From positions 496,001-560,000 of the forward strand of contig NZ_CANNDN010000001.1 of assembly GCF_947503465.1 (NCBI RefSeq): DNA of 64,000 bases, in the 5' to 3' direction. Source of the stretch: an uncultured Tateyamaria sp. Lineage in GTDB: Bacteria > Pseudomonadota > Alphaproteobacteria > Rhodobacterales > Rhodobacteraceae. Numbering within the stretch: the stretch's first letter is position 1; each line of letters opens with the position of its first letter. The notes below the pieces were generated by a model, which saw only the letters and a program-made list of their open reading frames with translations, was not told where the DNA came from and made no database searches. Below, in pieces: positions 1 to 8,703 of this stretch. The translations under genes and the position numbers were made by a program.

Positions 1-2
1 TG

Positions 3-419
3 CTGTTGGATTTCGGGGCGACCCGTGCTGTGCCACCGGGTCTTGCGCAAGACTTTCGGGCCTTGATGCGGGCGGGTATGTCCGGGACGCGCGCTGATGT
101 TGACTTGCGTCTGGCGGCTATGGGTCTGGTGCCCGAAACACTCAGCGCCGCGTTCCGGTCCCGCATCGCTGATATGACCATGATGGTCTTCGACACGGTG
201 CGCCACGCGCCTTTTCTTGACCTGCGGACCTCGGACCTGTCGCGCCGGTTGCAGCATGCGGGCGAGGCACTGGCACGGGACGGGTTTGTGCCGCCGCCGG
301 TGCCCATGGACCTGCTGTTTGTGCAGCGCAAGCTTGCAGGCATGTTCCTTTTGGCCACGCGTCTTGGCGCGCGGGTTCCGGTCGCCGACGTGCTGGCCCC
401 CTATCTGGAGGCGGAATGA
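3..419 (+). CDS. AarF/UbiB (ABC1) family kinase, C-terminal part
   Basis: The gene enters from the left edge, so only about 138 C-terminal residues are visible. They begin with Leu-Leu-Asp-Phe-Gly, which matches the metal-binding DFG of ABC1/ADCK atypical kinases. Near the end, the stretch around RKLAGMFLLATRLGARVPV resembles the C-terminal lobe of AarF/COQ8 proteins. Family members support ubiquinone biosynthesis or act as atypical ATPases/kinases at membranes. The stop overlaps the next start (ATGA), so it is probably translationally coupled to the downstream ABC export genes. The family call is fairly safe; the substrate is unknown. Confidence 0.65.
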   Translation: MLDFGATRAVPPGLAQDFRALMRAGMSGTRADVDLRLAAMGLVPETLSAAFRSRIADMTMMVFDTVRHAPFLDLRTSDLSRRLQHAGEALARDGFVPPPVPMDLLFVQRKLAGMFLLATRLGARVPVADVLAPYLEAE

Positions 420-1087
420 CCGACGCCGACCCTGTGCTGGACCTGCGGGGCGTCCAGAAATCCTTTGCCAGCGCGGATGGTCCAGTGCCGGTCCTGCGGG
501 GCGTGGATCTGAGCCTTGAGGCGGGTGAAACGCTTGCGCTGACCGGCGAATCCGGCAGCGGCAAAAGCACGCTCTTGCATATCGCAGGCGGATTGGAAAA
601 CGCGGATGCGGGTCAGGTCCGCGTTGCGGGGCAAGACATCACGACCCTGAGCGATGCCGCGCGCGCCGCCGTGCGCTGTACGGACGTGGCCGTGGTGTTT
701 CAACAGTTCAACCTCATCCCGTCGCTGAACGTGGCCGACAATATCGGCTTTCAGGCGCGGTTGGCGGGTCGGCTTGACCCCGCTGTCACGGACAGGCTGG
801 TGCAGCATCTGGGCCTGACGGACCAGTTGCGCAAGTATCCCGAGGCGCTGTCGGGCGGTCAACAGCAACGGGTGGCGATTGCCCGGGCCTTGGCCGCGCG
901 TCCCAGGGTTTTGTTGGCGGATGAACCCACGGGCAACCTGGATGAAGGTACGGCTGCGGATGTTCTGGACCAGCTGCTTGGTCTTGTGGCCGAGACAGGC
1001 GCGGGGCTGTTGCTGGTCACCCATTCCCCGACCATTGCCGCCCGGATGGACCGGCGTCTGCACCTGAGCCAGGGGCGTGTGGCATGA
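416..1087 (+). CDS. ABC transporter ATP-binding protein, LolD/MacB/AttE type
   Basis: A 223-residue ATPase with Walker A GESGSGKST near residue 43, Q-loop (FQQFN), signature [15 protein letters not shown] and Walker B VLLADEPTGNLD. The ADEPTGNLD form is typical of the LolD/MacB/FtsE branch, which works with FtsX-type permeases and moves lipids, lipoproteins or hydrophobic compounds rather than importing solutes. It overlaps the preceding kinase and the following permease by 4 nt each. With the FtsX-type permease and the AttH-like protein downstream it resembles the AttEFGH set of Agrobacterium; the substrate is unknown. Confidence 0.85.
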   Translation: MTDADPVLDLRGVQKSFASADGPVPVLRGVDLSLEAGETLALTGESGSGKSTLLHIAGGLENADAGQVRVAGQDITTLSDAARAAVRCTDVAVVFQQFNLIPSLNVADNIGFQARLAGRLDPAVTDRLVQHLGLTDQLRKYPEALSGGQQQRVAIARALAARPRVLLADEPTGNLDEGTAADVLDQLLGLVAETGAGLLLVTHSPTIAARMDRRLHLSQGRVA

Positions 1088-3453
1088 ACCGCGCCTGCAT
1101 GGGGGCGCTGCTGTCGCATTGGCGGCGCACGCCGCTGCAACTGTTTGCGTTTCTGGCCGGGTTGGCGCTGGCGACGGCGCTTTGGTCCGGTGTTCAGGCT
1201 ATCAATACCGAAGCGCGCGCCAGCTATGACGCCGCCGCCGCGACCCTGGGTGACGGGCAGTTTGACCAGATTGTGCCGGAAGCAGGGGACAGTATCGCGC
1301 AACAGGATTTCGTGTCGCTACGCCGCGCGGGCTGGATCGTGTCACCAGTGATCGAAGGGCGTGTGGGCGATGTGCGCCTTTTGGGGCTGGACCCCTTGTC
1401 CTCACCCGCCGGCTTTGGCGGGGTGCAGATGGGCGGGCAAGGACAGTTGAGCGACGTGCTGAGCGGTAGAGCGCTGTTTGCAAATGCCGAAACGGCGGCT
1501 GCGCTGCCCCGGGACACCGCCGTGTCTGTGACCCCGTCCGTCGCGCCGGGCCTGGCTGTCGGAGATATCGGCACCGTGCAACAGCTGTTGGGGCGTGACG
1601 ACCTGTCCCGCCTTCTGGTGTCGCCGGACCAACCGATACGCCAACCCGATCTGGCCGAAATCGCGCCCCGTCTGCGGCTGCAATCCGCAAGCCAGACAGC
1701 GGATCTGGGTGAACTGACGCAAAGCTTTCACCTGAACCTGACCGCCTTTGGATTGCTCAGCTTTGCGGTTGGGCTGTTCATTGTCTACAGCACCATCGGC
1801 CTGGCCTTTGAACAGCGGCGCAGTGTCGTGCGTACGTTGAGGGCCCTTGGTGTGTCGTTGCCGCGCCTTATCGTGTTGATGCTGGTCGAGGTGTTAATCC
1901 TTGCACTTATCGGCGCGGGGCTGGGCATTGTGCTGGGCTATGTCATGGCGGCCGCCCTGCTGCCGGATGTCGCGGTCACGTTGCGGGGGCTTTACGGGGC
2001 CGAGGTCGCGGGCACCTTGCAATTCCGTGTGGCGTGGTGGGGGTCAGGCCTGGCCCTTGCGGTCCTGGGGGCACTTGCCGCGGCCGCCATCCGGCTGTGG
2101 CAGATCGCGCGTATGCCATTGCTGGCCAGTGCAAGGCCGCGGGCCTGGGCCATGACAGCGGGTCGGGCGCAAGCGGTGCAGGCGCTGAGTGCCGCGACAT
2201 TGGGGGGTGCGGCCATCGGATTGGGTGCCTTCGGCTCGGGTCTGGTGGCGGGCTTTGTGCTGTTGGGCTGCTTCCTGATCGCGGCTGCCCTTGCTTTGCC
2301 CCTGGTGGTCCGGCCACTGCTGGCTGTTGCGGAACGGTCGGCAAAATCGCCGGTGACGCGGTGGTTCTGGGCTGATACGCGCCAGCAACTGCCGGGGCTG
2401 AGCCTTGCGTTGATGGCGCTGCTGCTTGCAATTTCAGCCAACATTGGCGTGGCGACCATGGTGTCGAGCTTTCGACTGACATTTGTGGCCTTCCTTGACC
2501 AGCGGCTGGCGCCGGAACTGTATGTCCAGGTCAGTTCCGCCGCCGGGGCCGCGGCGCTGGAGACCGGGCTGGATGCCGACATCCTGCCGCTGCTGAACAT
2601 CGACACGCAGGTTGCAGGCCATCAGGCGCGTCTGTTTGGTGTACGGGTCGGCGCGACTTATCGGGACAACTGGGTCTTTCTGGACGCTGAACCCGGCACG
2701 TGGGATCAGGTCGCGCAAGGACAGGCCGCCATTGTGAACGAACAGCTTGCCCGCCGCGCGGGTCTGTGGGTGGGGGACCCGGTCGAGATTGCGGCGCGCG
2801 TGACCCTGCCCATTGCGGCAGTGGTGGCAGATTATGGCAATCCGCTGGGGCAGGTGGTGATCGGCGAGGCGCTGTTTCGCAGCCTGCACCCTGATGTGGG
2901 CGCCCGCCAGTTCGGCATTCGAACCGATGATCCGGGCGGGTTGAGGGCCCGCCTGACCTCCGAATTCGGGGTGCCGGACAGCGCCATCACCGATCAGAAG
3001 GTGATCAAGGCCTTTTCCTTGCAGGTGTTCGAACGCACGTTCACCGTGACTGCGGCGCTGAATATCCTCACCCTCGCCGTGGCGGGGTTTGCCATGTTGA
3101 TGAGCCTTCTGACGCTTGCCGACCTGCGCGTGCCGCAACTGGCGCCGGTCTGGGCGCTGGGGGTGACGCGGCGCCGGATCGGTCAGTTGGAGGTGATACG
3201 CTGCGTTGTCTTTGCGGTGGTGGTGTGTCTGTGCGCGGTGCCTGTGGGTCTGGGCCTGGCCTGGGTGCTGTTGACCGTCATCAATGTCGAAGCGTTCGGA
3301 TGGCGGTTGCCCATGTTCCTGTTTCCCGCTGACTATGCCCGGCTTGGGGTCTATGCGGTTCTGGCCGCCATTGCGGCGGCAGCATGGCCCGCGCTGCGGC
3401 TGATGCGCACCCCGCCCAACGCATTGCTGAAGGTATTTGCCCATGAGCGTTAG
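1084..3453 (+). CDS. FtsX-like ABC permease, fused double-domain type
   Basis: A 789-residue membrane protein. An N-terminal membrane segment (about residues 15-35) is followed by an extracytoplasmic region. There are then helix groups around 210-340, about 370-460 and the last 130 residues, matching two tandem FtsX domains. The length suggests a fusion of what in AttFG-like systems are two permeases. The start overlaps the ATPase stop (ATGA), and the 3' end overlaps the AttH-like gene by 11 nt. Known relatives extrude or extract lipophilic substrates from the inner membrane; export of a hydrophobic compound is inferred here. Confidence 0.8.
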   Translation: MNRACMGALLSHWRRTPLQLFAFLAGLALATALWSGVQAINTEARASYDAAAATLGDGQFDQIVPEAGDSIAQQDFVSLRRAGWIVSPVIEGRVGDVRLLGLDPLSSPAGFGGVQMGGQGQLSDVLSGRALFANAETAAALPRDTAVSVTPSVAPGLAVGDIGTVQQLLGRDDLSRLLVSPDQPIRQPDLAEIAPRLRLQSASQTADLGELTQSFHLNLTAFGLLSFAVGLFIVYSTIGLAFEQRRSVVRTLRALGVSLPRLIVLMLVEVLILALIGAGLGIVLGYVMAAALLPDVAVTLRGLYGAEVAGTLQFRVAWWGSGLALAVLGALAAAAIRLWQIARMPLLASARPRAWAMTAGRAQAVQALSAATLGGAAIGLGAFGSGLVAGFVLLGCFLIAAALALPLVVRPLLAVAERSAKSPVTRWFWADTRQQLPGLSLALMALLLAISANIGVATMVSSFRLTFVAFLDQRLAPELYVQVSSAAGAAALETGLDADILPLLNIDTQVAGHQARLFGVRVGATYRDNWVFLDAEPGTWDQVAQGQAAIVNEQLARRAGLWVGDPVEIAARVTLPIAAVVADYGNPLGQVVIGEALFRSLHPDVGARQFGIRTDDPGGLRARLTSEFGVPDSAITDQKVIKAFSLQVFERTFTVTAALNILTLAVAGFAMLMSLLTLADLRVPQLAPVWALGVTRRRIGQLEVIRCVVFAVVVCLCAVPVGLGLAWVLLTVINVEAFGWRLPMFLFPADYARLGVYAVLAAIAAAAWPALRLMRTPPNALLKVFAHER

Positions 3454-4483
3454 GCTGATCTTGTGCCTGGTGATGTGGCCCTGGATGGCACTGGCACAGG
3501 GATTTGCGGGCCTGGGCACCGATGCCGATGGCTTTTCCGTGCCTGCGCCGAACCCGCAGTTCGATTTCCCCGCCGATCACGGGCCGCATCCCGATTACCG
3601 CATCGAATGGTGGTACCTGACAGCCAACCTGACCGATGCGGACGGCACCGCGTATGGGCTGCAATGGACCCTGTTCCGGTCGGCGCTGGCGCCCGGGGAA
3701 CGGGACGGCTGGGCATCGCCCCAGATCTGGTTCGCGCATGCCGCCGTCACCACGCCGGACGCGCATTTCGCAAGCGAACGGTTTGCGCGGGGTGGCGTGG
3801 GGCTGGCGGGTGTCGAGGTGTCGCCCTTTCGTGCGTGGATCGATGAATGGGCCATGGAAGGGCCGGATCTGAACGCGCTGACGCTGCGCGCACAGGGCAC
3901 CGACTTTGGTTATGACATGAGGCTTGAGGCGACGGGGCCGCTGATCTTTCAGGGGCAGGGCGGCTATTCGGTGAAATCGGCCGAAGGGCAGGCGAGCTAT
4001 TACTACTCGCAACCCTTTTACCGCATCACCGGCGTGTTGCAGTTGCCGGACGGCCCGATCGAGGTGACCGGGCAGGCCTGGCTGGACCGGGAATGGTCCT
4101 CGCAACCCCTGTCTGACACCCAACTGGGGTGGGACTGGTTTTCGCTGTCCTTTGACAGCGGGGACAAGATGATGGGCTTCCAGCTGCGCCAACGTGACGG
4201 CACCCGCTACACCGCGTCGACTTGGATCGACGCGGATGGAACCACGACGGCGTATCCCGATGGGGCCTTTGTCGCTGACCCGATCACCACCACCCAGGTC
4301 GCCGGACGTGACATCCCGACCACGTGGCGGATCCGCCTGCCGGACCGGGGCGTCGATCTGGACGTGTCGGCGTTGAACCCGAACGCGTGGATGCCGCTTA
4401 GCATTCCGTATTGGGAAGGGCCCGTGACACTTGGCGGAAGCCACGCAGGTGTCGGGTATCTGGAGATGACGGGATATGAGTGA
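3443..4483 (+). CDS. Secreted AttH/CrtC-like lipocalin-fold protein
   Basis: I chose the ATG at 3443 over the in-frame TTG at 3437, giving 346 residues. It starts with a short signal peptide (about residues 1-18, ending ALAQ). The sequence around YRIEWWYLTANL and later WLDREWSSQPL is characteristic of the CrtC/AttH family, which includes carotenoid 1,2-hydratases and many periplasmic proteins of unknown function. There are no carotenoid genes nearby. Its place directly after an FtsX-type exporter argues for a periplasmic partner that binds or modifies a lipophilic cargo. The hydratase reaction should not be assumed. Confidence 0.75.
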   Translation: MSVRLILCLVMWPWMALAQGFAGLGTDADGFSVPAPNPQFDFPADHGPHPDYRIEWWYLTANLTDADGTAYGLQWTLFRSALAPGERDGWASPQIWFAHAAVTTPDAHFASERFARGGVGLAGVEVSPFRAWIDEWAMEGPDLNALTLRAQGTDFGYDMRLEATGPLIFQGQGGYSVKSAEGQASYYYSQPFYRITGVLQLPDGPIEVTGQAWLDREWSSQPLSDTQLGWDWFSLSFDSGDKMMGFQLRQRDGTRYTASTWIDADGTTTAYPDGAFVADPITTTQVAGRDIPTTWRIRLPDRGVDLDVSALNPNAWMPLSIPYWEGPVTLGGSHAGVGYLEMTGYE

Positions 4484-5030
4484 TCCAAACGATCTGGCCG
4501 CGTTTCTGGCCAGCGCCTGGCAGCATTTGCAACGCGGCGTGGCGGACCGCCGCGCGCCCGCGCGCTATCCAACCTTTGCCACCGTGTCGCCCGATGGGGT
4601 GCCCGAGGCGCGGACAGTTGCACTGCGCCGCGCCAGCCGGTCTGAGGGCTGTGTCGAAATACACACCGATCTTGTTACGCCGAAGGTTACGGCGCTACGC
4701 GCATCACCCCGCGCGGCCCTGCATGTCTGGGTGCCGCGGGCGGATATGCAGATACGACTGACCACGACGGTCACGATCCTGACGGGCACGCATGTCGACG
4801 ATGCATGGGCGCAGGTTCCCGCAGCCTCGCGCGTGTCCTACGGGACCGTGCCCGATCCTGGCCTCCCGATTGATCACGTATATGCCTATGACAAACCGGT
4901 CGACCGCACGCGGTTTGCCGTGCTTCGATGCGCCATAGATCACATCGATCTGGTGGAACTGGGCGCGCGGCACAGGCGTGCGGCATTTGTTCGGACCGAT
5001 GGGTGGGCAGGCACATGGCTTGCTCCCTGA
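4476..5030 (+). CDS. Pyridoxamine 5'-phosphate oxidase-like FMN-binding protein
   Basis: 184 residues with a PNPOx-like split beta-barrel pattern: RYPTFATVSPDGVPEARTVALR (about 28-50), then a TPKVTALRASPRAALHVWVP segment, as in Pfam Putative_PNPOx proteins. It is shorter than and diverged from PdxH, so a true vitamin B6 oxidase is unlikely; these proteins usually bind FMN or F420 and reduce unknown substrates. The gene overlaps the end of the AttH-like gene by 8 nt and is probably the last gene of that operon. Confidence 0.65.
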   Translation: MSDPNDLAAFLASAWQHLQRGVADRRAPARYPTFATVSPDGVPEARTVALRRASRSEGCVEIHTDLVTPKVTALRASPRAALHVWVPRADMQIRLTTTVTILTGTHVDDAWAQVPAASRVSYGTVPDPGLPIDHVYAYDKPVDRTRFAVLRCAIDHIDLVELGARHRRAAFVRTDGWAGTWLAP

Positions 5031-5033
5031 CAC

Positions 5034-5471
5034 CTAATCCGCCGTGTTCAGGGATGGCAGCAGTCGCACCACCAGCCCCATCAAAAGCGCCGTGCTGATC
5101 CCAAAGGTCAAGAGCCCCGTGATCGCTGCGAATGTGCCAAAGATGCGCAGCCCGTCGTCCAACAGCAAGTCACCGTATCCAAGGGTCGTATAGGTCGCCG
5201 TCGAAAAGTAGAAACTGGTGGGGAAGTCGGCAAACGCCCCCAACAGCAGAAAGGCCGCCGCCCAGGACCAGACCTGCAGCGTGTGCGCCATTAGCAGCAT
5301 AAACACACTCAGACCGGTCAGAATCAGGGTTCGCAGCCGCACGCGGGCATAGTTCAGCCGTCTGGATGCGTGTGACAGCAACGGGACCATGATCGCAACG
5401 ACCCCCACGTGGATCAGGGCGCAAAAGGTCAGTAGGGCACTGCCCAGCAGGATTTGAGATGCGGCTGTCAT
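5034..5471 (-). CDS. Two-transmembrane potassium channel (Ion_trans_2)
   Basis: 145 residues with a pore signature TTLGYGD (about residues 92-98), the K+ selectivity filter of two-TM channels. It sits between hydrophobic helices; a further N-terminal helix pair (residues 5-35 and 48-75) gives about four membrane segments. There is no RCK/TrkA-N domain, so it would be a minimal ungated-looking channel or a subunit. It converges on the PNPOx-like gene, with 3 nt between the stop codons. Confidence 0.8.
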   Translation of the reverse strand: MTAASQILLGSALLTFCALIHVGVVAIMVPLLSHASRRLNYARVRLRTLILTGLSVFMLLMAHTLQVWSWAAAFLLLGAFADFPTSFYFSTATYTTLGYGDLLLDDGLRIFGTFAAITGLLTFGISTALLMGLVVRLLPSLNTAD

Positions 5472-5531
5472 GGCCCCATTTTGACGCGACCGGCACGAAG
5501 GCTCAACCGCGGTTGGGGTGCCCGTGGACGC

Positions 5532-5915
5532 CTAGCTGCCCAACAACAGGGACCGACAGGCCGCGAGGTGCCGCAATGCCGTGTCGCGCGCCGCGCGGGC
5601 GCGGGACGGGGCGGTGGCAAAGGTCGCCTGTTGCAACAGCGCGGCATGTGCCAGCTTCACTTCGATCCGGTGGCCCAGTATGGCGCGCCCGTCATCAGGG
5701 CGCATCGACGCTGTTGTCAGCACCACGAACGATGCGCGGTCTGCTGCAAACATGTCCGCCCTTTGGTCGTTGATCAGCCAGGCATGTTCCATCTCGGCCG
5801 AGAACCGGCCCGCGCATTCCGCAAATGTATAGGCCACGTCATCATGGGCCAGTGCCGGCGTCAGGGTGGAGAGAAGGGCAACCGTTGCAACGGTTATTGT
5901 TCTTTTTCTGCTCAT
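5532..5915 (-). CDS. Small secreted protein of unknown function
   Basis: I place the start at the ATG at 5915, which gives 127 residues beginning with a clear signal peptide (MSRKRT, then hydrophobic VATVALLSTLTPALA, cleavage after ALA). The longer upstream reading frame has no such signal. The mature part has only two cysteines, one in an AECAGRFSAEMEHAW motif and one in HLAACRSLLLG, which could form a disulfide in the periplasm. I do not recognise a named family. It lies alone between the channel gene and the region upstream of icd. Confidence 0.6.
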   Translation of the reverse strand: MSRKRTITVATVALLSTLTPALAHDDVAYTFAECAGRFSAEMEHAWLINDQRADMFAADRASFVVLTTASMRPDDGRAILGHRIEVKLAHAALLQQATFATAPSRARAARDTALRHLAACRSLLLGS

Positions 5916-6274
5916 GAATTGAGCATTGCGGCGAAAACCCCGTGGGTCAACTGTGCAGTTTGCAAACTTTGAGGCATCTGCCAGGGACCCCACGGGCACC
6001 TGTGCCCCGGCGTTCCTTTGCCAGACCGGAACTGTGCCCCGTTTTGATTGGATTTCGAAAGCATCCCGTATCCATTCTGATAGGATCGGGTCAGCTGCTT
6101 GGTTGCGGATCGACGTGCCGCGGATGGAAACCGGATACAATTGTCGCGCCTGCGTGACTGGCATTGAGCCTTTGTGGCAGAGCGGCTATCTGCACGGTAT
6201 ACGATGGTGTGCCGAAGTGGTGCACCGTGCGCACCGCATAACAAACGTGCCTGAAACAACCGAAAGACTGTCCC
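5916..6274. other. Intergenic region between secreted-protein gene and icd
   Basis: 359 bases without a convincing gene. The region must hold the divergent promoters of the small secreted protein (-) and icd (+). It contains a perfect 12-bp palindrome (5957-5968) inside an 8-bp inverted repeat (5939-5946 with 5988-5995). I found no tRNA-like T-loop and no clear icd terminator or riboswitch. The icd start lacks a strong ribosome-binding site. Confidence 0.5.
5957..5968. promoter_or_regulatory. 12-bp palindrome AGTTTGCAAACT, possible operator
   Basis: A perfect palindrome about 45 bp upstream of the small secreted protein gene (-). It is flanked by a longer inverted repeat, CCCGTGGG at 5939-5946 and CCCACGGG at 5988-5995. 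Position and symmetry fit a dimeric repressor site in the divergent region with icd. The regulator is unknown. Confidence 0.3.
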
Positions 6275-8500
6275 ATGTCCCAAGACACCGCACCCGATAT
6301 CATCTACACCGTCACCGACGAAGCCCCGCAACTGGCCGCAGCATCGTTGCTGCCCATCGTGCGCAAGTTCGTGTCTGCCGCCGGTATCGACGTGTCGACC
6401 CGCGACATCTCGGTCGCAGGTCGCATCCTTGCAGCCTTTCCCGAACGTCTGACCGCCGACCAGGCCCAAAGCGACGATCTGGCGGCCCTGGGCGCGTTGG
6501 TGACAACGCCCGAGGCCAACGTGATCAAGCTGCCGAATATCTCGGCCTCGGTCCCGCAATTGCAGGCGGCCATCAAGGAATTGCAGGGGCAGGGTTATGA
6601 CATCCCCGATTACCCCGAAGCGCCCGCAACGGACGCGGAAAGGGACATCCGCGCGCGCTATGACGCGATCAAGGGGTCTGCCGTGAACCCGGTTTTGCGC
6701 GAAGGCAATTCCGACCGCCGCGCGCCTGCCGCCGTCAAGGCCTATGCCAAGGACAACCCGCATTCGATGGGCGCATGGACCGCCGACAGCAAGACCAAAG
6801 TGTCGACCATGAGCGCGGGCGACTTCCGGTCGAACGAAAAATCCGTGACACTGAGCGCTGCACAGGCCGGTGCGCTGAAGATTGAACACAAGGCGGCGGA
6901 CGGCACCGTGACTGTGCTGAAAGACGGGCTCGACATGCCGGAAGGCGCCATCGTGGATGCGACATACATGTCGCGCGCCGCCCTGATGGATTTCCTGGCC
7001 ACGGCCATTGACGACACCAAGGCGGACGGAACGCTGTTTTCGTTGCATATGAAGGCCACGATGATGAAGGTGTCGGACCCCATCATTTTTGGGCACGCGG
7101 TGCGCGCGTATCTCAAGCCGGTGTTCGACACGTACGGGGCCGAACTCCAAGCGGCGGGGGTCAACCCGAATTCCGGACTGGGCACCATGCTGGAGGTCAT
7201 CGCCGGCATGGAGAACGGGGCCGCCATCCAGGCCGAGATTGACGCCGTTCTGGCCGATCGGCCGCCGATGTACATGGTGAATTCCGACAAGGGCATCACC
7301 AACCTGCATGTTCCGTCGGATGTGATCATCGACGCCTCCATGCCTGCCGTTCTGCGCGCAGGCGGCAAAGGCTGGGGACCTGATGGGAGAGAGGGGGACA
7401 CAAACTGCGTGATTCCCGACAGCTCTTACGCGCCGGTCTATGCAGAGACGGTTGATTTCTTCAAAGCCAATGGTGCGATGGACCCCACGACGGTGGGCAC
7501 CGTGCAGAACATCGGCCTGATGGCGAAGAAAGCCGAGGAATACGGCTCGCACCCGACAACCTTTGAAATATCCGCCACCGGGACGGTCACGGTGACTGCG
7601 GCCAATGGCGATGTCCTGACCAGCCATGACGTGGAAGAGGGCGACATCTGGCGCATGGCCTCGACCCGGAAAGAAGCGGTTGTGAATTGGGTCGATCTGG
7701 CAATTTCACGAGAAGCCACAACAGGTTACACGTCGGTCTTCTGGTTGGACGAAACGCGCGGCCATGACGCGGAACTGATCAAGATGATCACACCGATCTT
7801 GGCCGAGAAGGGTAAGACGGACACGTTCCACATCATGGACCCGGCTGCCGCCACGCGCCACGCGCTTGAGGTGATCACGCGGGGTGACAACTGCATCGCG
7901 ATCAGCGGCAACGTGTTACGCGACTACCTGACCGACCTGTTCCCGATCTTGGAAGTCGGCACATCGGCCAAGATGCTGTCGGTGGTCAAACTGATGAATG
8001 GCGGCGGCATGTTCGAGACCGGCGCAGGCGGGTCCGCACCCAAACACGTGCAGCAGCTGGTGGAAGAAAACCACTTGCGCTGGGACAGCCTTGGCGAATT
8101 TTGCGCCATCGCGGAAAGCCTGCGCTTCTTTGGCGAGGCGCATGGCAACGCGAAGGCGGCCATCATGGGTGACGCGGCAGACGCGGCGATCATCAAGCTG
8201 TTGGGCGAAGGCAAATCGCCGGGCCGCAAGGTCGGCCAGCCCGACAACCGCGACAGCCACTTCTTCTTTGCGCTTTACTGGGCCGAAGCGCTGGCCGCAC
8301 AGACCGACGACACCGACCTGTCTGCCCGGTTTGGCGAAATGTCGCAGCTTATGGCGCAGCGGGCCGACGTGATCGAAGAGGAATTGAAAGCCGGACGCGG
8401 CGGCCCTGTTGACCTGGGCGGCTATTACAACACGGATGCTGAAAAGGTGGCCGCTGTCATGCGGCCGTCCGTCACGCTGAACGCGCTGATCGACGCGTGA
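6275..8500 (+). CDS. icd: Isocitrate dehydrogenase (NADP+), monomeric type
   Basis: 741 residues, the usual size of the monomeric IDH family (about 740), quite unlike the 400-residue homodimeric enzyme. The N-terminus IIYTVTDEAP and the internal HMKATMMKVSDPIIFGH, CVIPDSSYAPVY and DNRDSHFFFALYWAEALA blocks are family signatures. The enzyme converts isocitrate to 2-oxoglutarate with NADPH production in the TCA cycle, in the cytoplasm. It is monocistronic: a 359-bp gap lies upstream and a strong hairpin terminator follows 65 bp after the stop. Confidence 0.95.
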   Translation: MSQDTAPDIIYTVTDEAPQLAAASLLPIVRKFVSAAGIDVSTRDISVAGRILAAFPERLTADQAQSDDLAALGALVTTPEANVIKLPNISASVPQLQAAIKELQGQGYDIPDYPEAPATDAERDIRARYDAIKGSAVNPVLREGNSDRRAPAAVKAYAKDNPHSMGAWTADSKTKVSTMSAGDFRSNEKSVTLSAAQAGALKIEHKAADGTVTVLKDGLDMPEGAIVDATYMSRAALMDFLATAIDDTKADGTLFSLHMKATMMKVSDPIIFGHAVRAYLKPVFDTYGAELQAAGVNPNSGLGTMLEVIAGMENGAAIQAEIDAVLADRPPMYMVNSDKGITNLHVPSDVIIDASMPAVLRAGGKGWGPDGREGDTNCVIPDSSYAPVYAETVDFFKANGAMDPTTVGTVQNIGLMAKKAEEYGSHPTTFEISATGTVTVTAANGDVLTSHDVEEGDIWRMASTRKEAVVNWVDLAISREATTGYTSVFWLDETRGHDAELIKMITPILAEKGKTDTFHIMDPAAATRHALEVITRGDNCIAISGNVLRDYLTDLFPILEVGTSAKMLSVVKLMNGGGMFETGAGGSAPKHVQQLVEENHLRWDSLGEFCAIAESLRFFGEAHGNAKAAIMGDAADAAIIKLLGEGKSPGRKVGQPDNRDSHFFFALYWAEALAAQTDDTDLSARFGEMSQLMAQRADVIEEELKAGRGGPVDLGGYYNTDAEKVAAVMRPSVTLNALIDA

Positions 8501-8565
8501 CACGGGCAAGCGCGGTATTCAGGAAGTGAATGCTGCACCTGTAAAGTCATCAATATTGAGACAAG

Positions 8566-8606
8566 AAACCGGCCCACCTTTTGATTTTCGAAAGGTGGGC
8601 CGGTTT
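8566..8606 (+). terminator. Strong intrinsic terminator after icd
   Basis: A perfect 16-bp inverted repeat, left arm 8566-8581 and right arm 8591-8606, with a 9-nt loop. The arms end in AAA/TTT, and a T-rich stretch (TTTGTTCTT) follows. It separates icd from the sulfonate operon and could act in both directions. Confidence 0.9.
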
Positions 8607-8703
8607 GTTCTTGAAAGTCCGCCATGCAGGCCCACGTGACCTTGCGTCACCGCATGCCCTGGCAATAGCGTGCGCCAAACTCACGGATGGATCAGGGCAC
8701 CCG

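Noticed and set aside
3437-3442. TTG start for the AttH-like protein
   Set aside because: It only adds two residues before a proper ATG that begins a clean signal peptide.
2434-4444. Long antisense reading frames opposite the permease and AttH-like genes
   Set aside because: They mirror third-position GC bias of the real genes, are rich in Arg/Pro/His/Gly and lack start signals or domains. The same holds for long opposite-strand frames at 5912-7627, 8734-10137, 27062-28321, 38981-40249, 48077-49273 and 49320-50462.
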